Positions 11,338 to 21,905 of a stretch of DNA of 64,000 nt are shown here, in pieces. Every line of letters begins with the position of its first letter. Within the stretch, counting starts at the first letter, position 1. The DNA is taken from contig CM074703.1 in the NCBI GenBank assembly GCA_037367355.1, positions 1,798,001 to 1,862,000 of the forward strand. The letters are read 5' to 3'. A model generated the notes under the pieces. That model saw only the letters and a list, made by a program, of their open reading frames with translations, did no database searches and had not been told where the DNA came from. Origin of the DNA: Neoscytalidium dimidiatum. Taxonomy: Eukaryota > Ascomycota > Dothideomycetes > Botryosphaeriales > Botryosphaeriaceae. A program made the position numbers and the translations under genes.

Positions 11338-12146
11338 TCACTGGGGCAGAGGGTCTACTCGCCGCACGCCAACCACTCTCGTCATCCTCTGCTCCAAATT
11401 CCAGATCCGGTCATCCATGACCTGGAAGTCGCGCTCCATACCTCTAACAATCCTGCAGATGAAAGTCAGCAACCCAACCACAGAAACGAACCCGCCTACT
11501 ACACGGGAACTTACAAACACGCCTCCCCCACCTCCTTGGCGATCCTCCTCGTTTCCAGCCTCGACAACTGCGCCATCATATCCACGACCGCACCCTTCCG
11601 ATTCAGCCACAGCCACCTCTCCCTGAAACCCGTGGTGCGATACTCCGTCTTGTAGTACTCCTCATCATCCGACGGCGCGTACCCCTCTCCATTCCTCACG
11701 TGCGGATCCCTATACCTAGATTCGACGTCGTCCCTCAGAAACGGCTGCTCCAGGTACCTGAACTCCCTGATCATGTTGCGGATGGCCTCGCGCATGACAC
11801 GCGTCGACTGGTCGTCGTCGTGCAGGTCCTTCATGTCGAGCGCGCCGTGGCCGAACCAGTGGTCCCCGTTCTTCTCCGGCCCTCCGCGCGGTCCGCCCTG
11901 GAAGGAGCCGCGGCGGCGCTGCCAGCGGCGCACGCGGCGCAGGTGGGCGCGCTCCTCGTACAGCCCCTGCTTGAGGTTGCCCAGCAGGTCGGAGATCTGG
12001 GTCGAGGCGCCCAGGAAGGTCTGGATGTTCTCCCAGGTGACGCGCAGGAAGGTGGCGATGGTGATGGCGAAGCCGACGAAGCCGAAGATGGTGGAGACGA
12101 AGGAGATGGGGGAGAGCTCGGAGGTTTTGGAGATGGTCACACCCAT
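11338..12146 (-). CDS. Uncharacterised N-terminal membrane-anchored protein
   Basis: Exon 1 is 12146-11515 and exon 2 is 11452-11338. The 62-bp intron has a GTAAGT donor, a CTGAC branch site and a CTGCAG acceptor, and joins in phase 2. The product is 248 residues. Residues 12-34 are hydrophobic (PISFVSTIFGFVGFAITIA), giving a membrane anchor near the N-terminus. An amphipathic region with many Arg follows (RRVRRWQRRRGSF), then an acidic patch (SDDEEYY). The C-terminal exon is charged and probably helical (MERDFQVMDDRIWNLEQRM). The MGVTISKTSE start looks like a conserved fungal N-terminus, but I cannot assign a family or function. The intron inferred here converts an apparent early stop into a longer coherent C-terminus. 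Confidence 0.8.
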
Positions 12147-13122
12147 GGTGGTGGTGGTTGGGACGAGAGGGCAGGGGTTCGTGGGGTAGGGGAGCAGTTG
12201 GGAGTGGAGGATGTCTTTAATTTTTTTTTTCCGGCAAGGTAAGCGTGAGATCGGTTTGTCTCAGGGACGGCAAAAGCTTGGTGAGGCGTGGCTGATGTGT
12301 ACAGCTCTTTCTCTACGTACTTCTATTTGGTGGTTTTCTTCGGCTTTCGGCTTCGGCGCGGGCAAAATCATAGCCTTATCGAAGTAGAGTCCATCAAGGG
12401 CAAAGGAAGCGGAATTTTCGGGCTCAAGAAGGTCACTGAGGGAGCGACAGACACAGGTTCACACGCGACGGCGTTTGGAGGAGGAGGAGGAGAAGCTTTG
12501 CGGCGTCATAGGCAGTAGTGGGGGTGGGAGGGCGTATTTGTAGATTTTGATTTTTGTTTCTCATGGCTGGGATCTCAGCGTGATAGCGGCGTCATGGCGG
12601 CGTTTTGCGGAGCAATTTCAGGCAGTCGGAGGGCGAATCCCAGGGTGGTTGTGAGCGGGAAGGGTCATGAGGGCGGCGGACATGACCGGCGGGCGGGCAC
12701 GAGGGAATTAGCAGCGAGCTAAGAGGGTGCAGGCTGACACCGGGTAGCGGCGGGCGCTGATAAGGGAGGGTGAGCAGCAGCGTGAGACCGCGACACCTCT
12801 ACTGCACGAGCTGCGCGTCGCGGTCGTGATGATTTTTTTTTTTTGAGGCCGGACGGGGCACGCGTGGTGGAGGAGCGGCAATGAGTGGAGCCGCGGGCGG
12901 GCGCTTCCACGCCGGTGGCTGAGGCGGTTCAACGTCGTCACTGCCAAGCGTGGCCGAGGCAGCCAAGCGCGTCCCAGAGGCAAGCATGCGCAACCGCAGC
13001 ACCGCCCTCTGTCCAGCTCTCAAAACCCAACATCTCCGCATTCCTCCCTCGCACCACTAGCTTCTACCTTTCTCCACGTCGCCTCAAAGCTGTCGCATCG
13101 CCGCTCCGCTCTGTAGCCCGCC
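12147..13122. other. Divergent intergenic region (shared promoter space)
   Basis: 976 bp between the start codons of the minus-strand membrane protein and the plus-strand zinc-ribbon protein. It includes T tracts at about 12220-12230 and 12833-12844. The GC-rich ORFs across 12.7-13.1 kb on both strands are of low-complexity composition and are not called. Confidence 0.55.
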
Positions 13123-13719
13123 ATGTTCTTCTTCTTCACCTGCGGAGAGCACAGTAAGTAGCTCCACCAGAGCTTCCGCACAGCCCTCCTGCTTGCGCCG
13201 CTCCGGCTGTAGCGGCTCATATCCCAGCCCGATGCTAACACCACCTTTCCACCAGCCTTCACCTCGCGCCTCAAGGGCTACGAGAACGTCACCTGCCAAT
13301 GCCAAAATTGCGGAAACTTCTCTGGCCATGTCTACAAGCGCTGGTACGAGCTCCCTCACGCGTGCCCCAGACTTTCTCCCAACGCCGCTCTTCTTTGCGC
13401 CAAGCAAGCGCAATCGCCGCATACGTCGCACCAATGGCTAATAATCTGCCCAAAACTTTTTAGGCAATGGTTCACGTTCTGTTTCGTGCCAATCATCCCC
13501 TTCTCGTTCAAGCCATGGCATGAGGTCGGCTGCCACATTTGTAACTTCTACCAGGACATCAAGTACGTCACGCCACGTCTTTCTCTTTGACTAGGTACTT
13601 ACGCCTAGTGCAACAGGTACCGGCCGGACGTTCAGGCGCAGGTGAATGGGGGCGCCAACGGCGGATACCCCATGCAAAACTATGGCCAGCCGCCGCAACA
13701 ACACCCGCAATACAAGTAG
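13123..13719 (+). CDS. Small fungal zinc-ribbon protein
   Basis: Four exons, 13123-13153, 13256-13343, 13464-13562 and 13617-13719, give 106 residues with all junctions in frame. The protein begins MFFFFTCGEH. A Cys cluster CQCQNC follows at about residues 25-30, then a hydrophobic turn FVPIIPFSFKPW, then HEVGCHICNFYQD, and a Gly/Gln/Pro tail. Paired CxxC knuckles around a hydrophobic segment match the fungal zinc-ribbon family (zinc_ribbon_15 type), whose members are often misnamed as rhodopsin-family proteins. Zinc binding is expected from the Cys pairs; the cellular role is not known. The high intron density for such a short gene (three introns of 102, 120 and 54 bp) is noteworthy. Confidence 0.88.
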
Positions 13720-15768
13720 AGCCTGCGCGCCGAATAATATACTTAGTCCCGTTGCTGCTACAATGCCATGCTAACCATGGCAGGCTTACATACAGCAAGC
13801 GCGGACTACGAGTAGCGGCCAAGTGGTATTTGTTCAAGCGCGTCATCAGGTTCAGGTGCATTCAGTCGGTGTTGGTGTGGCGCTTGTACCGGGGCCAGAA
13901 ATTGCATTTCGCTCCACGCTGAGCTAGGGCATATGCCACAATTACGAGATGATGGTTTGCTAGGCTGTCGGCTCCTAATTTTTTTTTTTTTTTTGGGTAG
14001 GCGTTTTCTATAGGCTTCATTGGGAACTGGGGAAGTGTTCGATACCATTTGCGCCCTACTGGGTCTCGATGTATTCTTTTATCTTTCTTCGCTTAATTGC
14101 AACACTGTCGCAAAGCAAGAAAATACTATTCTTCTCTTCTCGCGATCTGATTATTTGCCATGTCAGCCCAATCCGACCTTTGCGGACAATTTCCGTGCAA
14201 ACCAACGGCAATCTTCCTTCATTTCGTTTCTCAAATCTTGCAACGCAACCCCTTCAACCTTATGCACCAGTATCACAAACAGGCACTGTCTCATATCTTC
14301 TTTACGCATACTAGTACGAATCACACGAGAAGCTTTTCGCTATACCTTACTTATGAGTATCTATACTTAACTCGTACCTTCTCCTCGCACCGAGCCTCAT
14401 GCCACGTGATCCTGTTGGGGAGCGTACGACTCGCAAGATGGAGTGGCTCATTCAACACTAATCGGACTATCTTTCCATACTTGCCGGATTATTCTCATGC
14501 AAATCTCCGGCAGCATCGCGCTGTACAGAGGTAGGGAAGTGTGAGAGAAATTAATGATATGACATATCCTAAGATTGCCTGAAAACATTTGACAATCACT
14601 CCTACCTGGAATATTGCTCACCACAGCCTCTCTAGTACCGTCGAGCTCCTGGTTTCATTCCCTTGCACCTGTTAGATAATTTTCCCCAACTGGAAGTAGG
14701 GAGCTTCGACAGTATCATAAATCAAGACGAAATGACGCCGGCAGATCATGCAGGAATACTTGATATTCTACACCCCGTGTACGAAGTGAGTCTTCTATGG
14801 ATAGTGATGGTTTTTTAGGCAGCATGGTCGTGAAAGTATCTTGTAACTACCAGCACCTCTTGCCGCTCTCTCCCAAGATACGGTCAACACTACGGCAGGC
14901 AAAGACTCGCTGGATTCTCTCATAGGGCTGCCGCATGTTCGGAAGTATCATTAATAGATTCGACTTAGTTAGTTACGTGCATCGTCAGCCTCGATGACAA
15001 CCTGATTAAATTTGTTTTTTAACAACCACGATCAGAGAGCCACACGAGCATGCCGGTGGCACAGCTGGTGGCGGAAGAACTCGTAGTTCCAAACTTCAAG
15101 TGGGAATGCCATCATATGCAGTTCAAGCAGTCGGATCAATGTAAATATTCAATATTGTTCGTAACACCTACATCTGGGCGACTTCTTAAACTGCCTGCGG
15201 TCAAAGATCTGCGAGGAGGCTGCTGTTACAATCTACGTAAGGCTGCGCCACTGTGGCCAAGAGAATGTTTCTTTTTTTTTTTTTTTCACAAGAAAGACAA
15301 CCGAATCGTCTCAAAAGTATTACAATCGGGGCACCCGGTTCTCCTTATGCCACTTTGTAATGCTTTTGTTCCGTGAAGTTGTTCCTAGATACTCAATTGC
15401 GCTCCTTTACACGTACGACCCTGGAAACAGTTATCTCGGAAAAAACAACACGATGACAAATTCATGTGCACCTACCATTCATTAGAGAGTTTCGCCCACT
15501 ATTGTCATTACCGCTTTACGTAGGAACCATAGCTCTCCATGCTGTAGAATTCAAATGTTCTATTAATTCTTCATCCTGCAACTACGCGCGATCTGGAACT
15601 TTCACCCAAACAAAAAAAAGTAGTATCGGGGGCCGTACAACTCTGCCAGCCCAAAAGGAGTATCCTGCTCCAAGACAAGGGTAGCCAATACTCACAAGAT
15701 TATCAAAAGTATGGAAGGGGTGAAAAAAATTCAGCTGACCAATCTGAGATTGGTAAGGACATATTCCT
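13720..15768. other. Intergenic region before the tRNA genes
   Basis: No supportable protein gene. There are poly-T tracts at about 13979-13994 and 15271-15286. ORFs in 14.0-14.5 kb and 15.0-15.4 kb have no recognisable motif. The last bases contain the Pol III terminator of the adjacent tRNA. Confidence 0.55.
15722..15729 (-). terminator. Pol III oligo-T terminator of tRNA-Phe
   Basis: Seven consecutive A on the plus strand (T on the transcribed sense strand) lie 40 bp beyond the 3' end of the tRNA-Phe gene, the first run of four or more T that I see downstream. Confidence 0.55.
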
Positions 15769-15869
15769 TGCAGCTTCTGTGGATCGAACACAGTACCTCC
15801 AGATACCGCACAGATGCTATGGCTGAAGTGAACTTCAGTCTGGCGCTCTCCCAAGTGAGCTAAAGCTGC
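15769..15869 (-). tRNA. tRNA-Phe(GAA) with an anticodon-loop intron
   Basis: Read on the minus strand, a full cloverleaf can be drawn. The acceptor arm GCAGCTT pairs with AAGCTGC, with A as discriminator. The D arm is GCTC...GAGC, with TAGCTCA as an A box. The anticodon stem CCAGA pairs with TCTGG. The T arm CTGTG-TTCGATC-CACAG provides the B box. The loop reads CTGAAG before an insertion of about 28 nt (starting TTCACTTCAGCC) and A after it, so the anticodon is GAA and the intron sits after position 37, the usual site for eukaryotic tRNA introns removed by the tRNA splicing endonuclease. Mature length is about 73 nt. Intron ends are placed by structure and could shift by one or two bases. 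Confidence 0.93.
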
Positions 15870-16449
15870 GATTGAAGAATGATGAAAAGATATACGCTTT
15901 ATGAATCACATTAAACAGAGCTGTGTTGAAGCCTAATCGCTCGCTTACTCAACCGGTCAAGTTCCTGCCGGCCAGCGTTCACTTTCATGCTAACACGACT
16001 TCTTAGCTCTCAGTTGACTACTACCTGAGTTCTTGTTAATAGACTGTTACCGCTCGTTGGCGAATAGCTTGATTTTAAACTTAAACTTCTTAAGAACGTA
16101 AAGATACTGCAGCTTCTACGAGTGGCGGCCTTTCTCCGTCATAGCTCGTCCGTAGTGCTGAGATGAATATAAGTAAACGTTCCGCCCACCCGTGAAGTAG
16201 CATGGAAAGGATGCCTATCCCTACATCCAAGTATAACAGAAGCGAACAGAAGCAAAAGAATATCACCGCTTCAGCGAAGCCGTAATGGTCATTTGCTCCT
16301 CGTTTCTTAGTTTCGCGCCGAGCCATCTCCGCTCGGACCGTTTGGCGAGACCCGCAAGCGTCCATCCGGCATGAAAACATTTTCGCTCCAACATTCCTAC
16401 CGTAACAATAGAGCAAAAGATCAAGAGACCTTGCAGAGGCAAAAGAGTG
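15870..16449. other. Spacer between two tRNA genes
   Basis: 580 bp with no supported gene. A T4 run on the minus strand (16441-16444) sits six bases beyond the 3' end of the tRNA-Arg gene and should serve as its Pol III terminator. Confidence 0.6.
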
Positions 16450-16521
16450 TGACCACACCAGGGGTCGAACCTGGAATCTCTTGATTCGTAGTCAAGCGCC
16501 TTGCCATTGGGCCATGCGGCC
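16450..16521 (-). tRNA. tRNA-Arg(ACG), intronless
   Basis: On the minus strand a 72-nt cloverleaf folds. The acceptor GGCCGCA pairs with TGTGGTC (two G-U pairs), with discriminator A. A D arm is visible around GGCCCAATGGCAAGGC. The anticodon stem is CTTGA/TCAAG with loop CTACGAA, giving anticodon ACG (read as ICG after deamination, decoding CGU/CGC/CGA). The T arm is CCAGG-TTCGACC-CCTGG. A T4 terminator follows at once. It lies 580 bp from tRNA-Phe on the same strand. Confidence 0.95.
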
Positions 16522-17935
16522 AGTTGGTGATGCAGTTGGAACTGCTGGGATAACTGCAAGCCGCGAAGCTTGTCAGATGATGGTCAATTTGGGATGGTCG
16601 CATTATAAGTAACGGCAAAATGACTATCATCTGGAATGCATATCTGTCAAGTTGGATTGTTTGATCAGTCGGTAGCTTGGCGTTCCTCCGTTCCGTCCGC
16701 CATTCCTGCGAGCGCCATACATCTACATGATCTGAAGTGTTAGAACATGTAAGTACCGAAAAGGCTGGGGAATATTTGGATGAAGTGAGCGTCAATAGGT
16801 GTAGATGTGTTCAGTCTGAAGTCAGGTACGAAGTTTCTGTTCAACGGATTGAAACACCTACGACCTTCTCTCCAGGACTCTCACTAGTGTGACGATAACC
16901 GATAAACGCTGTAAAAACGATGCGAAGTTGTTCCTGAAAATCCTATAGTGTTGCCAACGCAAAGCGGAACATCCTGTCAGGTGGCACGCTGTGTTGTGTT
17001 TCATCGGTTGTGAACGGATGGCGATGCGCTGGTAGTCCAGTATATCCCCACTTTGGCGTAAGGGCGACAGGGTGGACGCTAAGTCAGTCACACCGTGACT
17101 CCTAAACGATGATTTGGTCAGTTGGAATAGTCATCCGGACTGCAGCCAGACAGCTGTATCAACTCCGTGTGCACGCTGAGTATGTTCGGCATTGCGATGC
17201 TTTGAACTCGATATCGTGAAAACTGATACGATATGGAATGTAAGGGGGGAAAAAAATGGTCTTTGAAGTTATATGGCGAAGGCGACCGCGGTTGATAATT
17301 CTCTTGAGAGTTTGTGGAGATCTGGAGTGATGTCGAAGACCCCTGATGCCACCGTGGCGCAGATCGGCTAGCAGCTGCGGGATCAACATTACACGCCAGC
17401 AAGCAAGACAAGGGCGCTTGTCTTCGGAATCAACGGAAGCAAAGCGGTATACTACACTCCATAACCAACCGACTGTTATCACTCATATTATGATCGGAAA
17501 CGCTTGGCCCTAAAGCGGTTACTTGTCGATGCCTTTGGAAGGGCAAAGAGTACTGCTAAAGAGGGGCACAACAGCTCATCCCCGGCCCGCTGGCCATAGC
17601 TTCCTCATATCCAAATCTAAACCTGCGCCCCATGAGATAAGCATGCCGCCATTTCGGACTTTACCAAGGCGCGAAGATGGTCTCCGGCCGTACCGTGATC
17701 CGGCAGCTACTGTGATCCGAGGCTGGCATGTCGTGCTCTGTTCAGATGGCCTGTTGCTTTGTAACCCAATACTGAGAGCGGCAAGACAGCTTCCGCTGCC
17801 CCTCCTTTCATCCTTGCCCCGCCTTGCTCTATTACGTCACGCCATATAAATTCTGGCCCCCGGTCGCTTGCAAAATGCTATATCCCCAAGCCAATTTTCC
17901 CAATTGACATTGGAAAAACAGACCCATCTGCCATT
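16522..17935. other. Intergenic region
   Basis: 1.4 kb between tRNA-Arg and the alcohol dehydrogenase-like gene, no supportable coding region. A TATA-like ATATAA lies at about 17843-17848, some 90 bp before the next ATG. Confidence 0.55.
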
Positions 17936-19320
17936 ATGAAGGAAGCTATCATTTACAACGCCGAGAAGGTTTGTCGACGCCCAACAATTAACATTTCCAT
18001 ACACCCCAGCACATGATTGACCAACGACAGGTCGAAATTGTCGACTCTCCCGTTCCGACTCCAGGTCCTGATCAGGTGGTCATCAAGGTGGTTGTGGTAA
18101 GATATGCCGGTCTACCTTCATAGGAGCATGCAAGTTAACACATCCAAAAGAGCGGCTCCAACCCCAAAGACTGGTCAGCATAGTCTCTATTCCATTATCC
18201 CCTATCATTCAAAACTCATACCACCAACCAGGAAAACTCCAGAATGGTCTGATTTGCACATCAATGGCGGCGATGACATCGCCGGCATCGTCCACAGCGT
18301 CGGCGAGGGCGTTTACGAATTCAAACCTGGTGACCGCGTCGCCGCCTTCCACGAGATGCGCACTCCTGGCGGCAGCTACGCTGAGTATGCCGTGGCCTGG
18401 CAGCACACGACCTCGCACATCCCCGAAAATATAAGCTACGAAGGTACACCCACTCTTACCCAAGCGCGCTTAACAAGAACCTTCGTTGTCATGAGTCTGC
18501 ACTAACAACCAACCTAATCATCAGAGGCTGCCACCATCCCCCTGGCGGCCCTCACCGCCGTCGTCGGCAACTACGTGCGCCTCTCCCTCCCCGCGCCGTG
18601 GTCCCCGCTCCCGGATGGCGAGAAGCTTCCCTTCCTCGTCTACGGCGCGGCGTCCTCCGTCGGCGCCTTCGCCATCAAGCTGGCCCGCCTATCCAACATC
18701 CACCCGTAAGTCCTCCGGCTCGCCCTTCTGCCCCCTCCCAACGACCCCACCCAATCCGACATCTTCCCACCCAGCTCCTGACCATCACCACCAGCATCAT
18801 CGCCGTCGCCGGCAACGGCATCCCCTACGTCGAAACCCTCCTGGACAAGTCCAAGGGCGACGCCGTCGTCGACTACCGCGCCGGCGACGACGCGCTCGTC
18901 GCCGGCATCAAGGCCGCGCTCGCGCACCAGCCGCCGCTCCGCCACGCCTTCGACGCCGTCTCCGAGAAGGGCTCGCACCGGAACGTCGTCGCCGTGCTGG
19001 CGCCCGACGCGTCCGTCACGAACGTGCTGCCGACCGAGCGCTTCGCGCCGCCCGGCTTCGCGTACCCCTCGACCTACAAGGCCACCGCGTGGTCCATGGT
19101 CGGGGACGTGCACGGCCCGCAGAGGGACGTCGGGTTCGTCTACTTCAGGTGGATCTTCAGGGCGGTCAAGGAGGGCCGCTTCGCCGCGCATCCGTACGAG
19201 GTGGTGCCGGGCGGGCTGGCCGGGGTGAGCAAGGGGTTGACGAACCTGAAGGAGGGCAAGGCCAGCGCGGTCAAGTATGTGTTTAGGATTGCGGAGACGG
19301 AGGGCGTGGGGAAGGATTGA
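17936..19320 (+). CDS. Medium-chain alcohol dehydrogenase / trans-enoyl-reductase-like protein
   Basis: Six exons, 17936-17968, 18031-18096, 18151-18173, 18232-18443, 18525-18705 and 18795-19320, give 346 residues. Exon 3 is a 23-bp microexon, SGSNPKDW, the family's usual substrate-domain motif. GDDIAGIVHSVGEGVYEFKPGDRV marks the GroES-like fold, and the Rossmann loop is GAASSVGAFAIKLA at about 152-165. The domain layout matches toxD-like and quinone-oxidoreductase-like fungal enzymes that use NADPH without zinc; the Cys/His zinc ligands are absent. Some relatives act as stand-alone enoyl reductases beside polyketide synthases, but no PKS lies in this window, so a general reductase role is the safe call. 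The microexon donor is GTCAGC, weaker than the others. Confidence 0.9.
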
Positions 19321-20370
19321 GGGACTGGAATGGAAAAAAGGGAGGGGAGGAAAGGGCTGCGTTGATGGGGGGTTGGAGGCTGACGGTGGGTGACATGAGA
19401 AAGAGGCGTCTGTAAGTTCTGAGTGCAGTACATGTCCGCTCGTTCTCGACGAGCTATATAGCTAAGGACGATAATACGATAGCCGTCCTGAAGTACAGCT
19501 GGACTCTTCGCCATTCTGCTACGATCAATTTGTCAGATTCAGGTACGGGACTGGCGGAATGTCAGCATTCATTTGCTTGTATTCAACGAAGACCGTAAAA
19601 CTCGCATCCTCTTTTTGCAACCAGGCTGACCTAAAGCCACCCAGCCTTTCCCAGCATGCAGCGTAAGTCCTAAGCCCTCCGAGCAGCCCGAACCAGCGGA
19701 TGAGAATAACAACACTCACAAGCCTATCATGCAGTCACCTCACATCTTCATGAACACTCGCTCCATCCCGATCCCGCAATCCGTGATTCATGAACAAGCA
19801 AGACCACCGGCAATGGGAACACAAATAATAAAAAGTTTCGTTTCGCTCCATGCCACCTCCCTGGACATAGCCCTTCCCTCAAAATACCCAGCAGAGTAAG
19901 CATACAGTCATCCCCGCACCAGTTCCACATCGTAGACGAACGATCCATCAGCCAGCCAGCCAAAGAGAGAAGCAAGCGAAGCAACAAAGAGGAAGCGCAC
20001 CCACCCCTACTACTAATCCAGGAGAGAGAAAGGAAGATGGAAATCAACAACAACAAAAAAAGACCACAAGACACCGACACCAGCCCAGAGACCGAAACGA
20101 AAAAGGCGAAAGCAAGAGCAGAATCCAGAGGAGTAACCCCGTAGACATAGCCATGCATACACAAGTCAGCGATCCATCTTTCAATCTCTCAACCCAGTGC
20201 CATGAACCTGTCTTCCGCTCTCCTTATCGCCAAGCAACGCATTTCGTTTTTTGTTTTTTTCGTGAATCCCCAGTCGCTAAGAGAGCAATATCAGGCGAAA
20301 GAAAAGAGGAAACAAAAGCAGAGATACCGGACGTCAGATGACATCCACATCCACATCCACTTCGACCCGT
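19321..20370. other. Convergent 3' flanks of the reductase and HMG-box genes
   Basis: About 1.05 kb between convergent stop codons. No gene is supported. The part near 20340-20362 is a (CACATC) hexamer run just downstream of the HMG-box stop on its own strand, followed by A-rich sequence around 20030-20110. Confidence 0.6.
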
Positions 20371-21905
20371 TCAAGCAGCAGCGCCTTCGCTCTTGCGCTT
20401 ACGCTTGTTCTTCTTCTCCGGTTCGGGAGCAGGCTCGGGAGCCGCAGCGGCAGCCAGCTCCTCGGCGCCCTTGGACTTCCTGCCACGCTTCTTCTTCGCG
20501 GGCTCCTCGACGGTGGTCTCCTTAGGAGCGGCGGCGGCAGCGGCCTCCTCCTTCTTGCTCTTCTTGCCCTTGGCGGCGGGCGTGCTCTCGGCAGCCGCGG
20601 CGGTCTTGGGGTGCGAGGGCAGGGGGATGGGGCTGGCGGCATGGGCCGGCGCGGCGGCGGACGAAGCGGCAACTGTGCCGTTCTCCTTGCCCGTCTTGCG
20701 GCGCTTGGACTTGGGGGTCTTGGTCTCGGCCGGAGGGGAGGGCGCCTTCGGGGGCGGGCTGGTCTCCTCCGTCTCCTCCTCAGCGGAGGCTTCGGTCGCC
20801 TCTTCAGCGTCGGCGCCGGCAGCCGTCGCAGTGCCTTCGACCATGTCGACATCGCCGTCCGCGTCGACAGGGCTGGCGACGGCTTCGCCGGAAGCGGCTT
20901 CCTTGCCGGCCTTGTACTCCTTCATCTTCGCGTTGTACTCCTCGCGGTTCTGCGCGTATATTTCCCTCCAAGCCTAAGGGATGGTCAGTGGATGATCTGT
21001 GGAAGATCTGGAGTCTCAACTTACGTTCTTCTCGGTCTCGGTGAGCTCCTTCCAGCGCTTCTTGATCTCCTCCTCAACCTGGCCGGGAGTGACGTCCGGG
21101 CCCAGATCTTGCTTCACAATGGGGCGTGCCTGGGCGGAGAAGAGGAAGTACATGGTGAGCGGGCGCTTCGGCTCATTCGGATCCTTCTCCTTCTTTTCCT
21201 TCTTCGGCTTCCTGCCCTTCTTCACGGGCTCCTCCTCGGCGGGCGCAGGAGCAGCGGCTACAGGAGCAGCGGCCGCCGCGGGTTGCGGGACTGCAGTAGT
21301 TGCAGGGCCGGCCGCGGCTGGGGGCGAGTCGCGGAGAGCGCCTGCGAGGATCTCATTGTTGTTGAGAGGATTTGAGATACCGAAGGTATCCAAGCGGTAG
21401 GGCGTAGAGCCGAGCACAGAGTTGGTGTGCTTCAAATAGGAGCGTAAAAGGTCGCTGACGGCGGTTTGCAGGGTTGTCAAGCCGGTGACGACCTGTAGGA
21501 AGAAGTGAGGGTTAGGATATAACCGCAACTGGGCGAGGACGAGTGGAATGGTGCAGGTGAGGTCATGCAGCTGGCGCGACATGTCGGCCATGGCGGCGCG
21601 GACTTCACGCGCCTGCGCTGGCGACAGGAGTGCGCGTGCGGGCATTTTGGAGGATTGAATGCGCTAAAGAAACAATCAAGAGCAAGCATCAGGGAAACCA
21701 TCTTTCAATGGCGCGGCGGGCGCGCGTTGGTGGGCGAGGGTGAGGTGAGGCGCAGGCACGGCGCGCGCGTAGCGGGTGGCAGACGGGGCGGCGCGTTGCA
21801 AAACAAAGCGCGACTTACCGAATCGCGCGTCCTGGCAAAGTCCTCCACACTGATCATCAGCTCGGCCGTCTCCTTCTGCTTCTCGTCCTTACGCGGGCGA
21901 CCCAT
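20371..21905 (-). CDS. HMG-box chromatin protein with AT-hook-like ends
   Basis: Three exons, 21905-21819, 21663-21025 and 20973-20371, all phase 0, give 442 residues. The N-terminus MGRPRKDEKQKE contains a GRP-type AT-hook core. Residues 36-130 form a helical region rich in Leu (a probable dimerisation region). A basic stretch KKGRKPKKEKKEK precedes one HMG box at about 190-265, starting DPNEPKRPLTMYFLFS and ending REIYAQNREEYNAKMKEY; intron 2 falls inside the box after TEKN. The C-terminal tail is Ala/Glu-rich with clusters KSKRRKTGK, KKRGRKSKG and KKNKRKRKS, giving nuclear-localisation and DNA-contact potential. HMG-box proteins bend DNA and act in chromatin or transcription; the specific target is unknown. 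The N-terminal GRPRK is encoded by a separate 87-bp exon. Confidence 0.9.

Noticed and set aside
20338..21375. A 345-codon plus-strand frame opposite the HMG-box gene
   Set aside because: Gly/Leu/Ser-rich shadow of the HMG-box protein's Ala/Lys/Glu codons.
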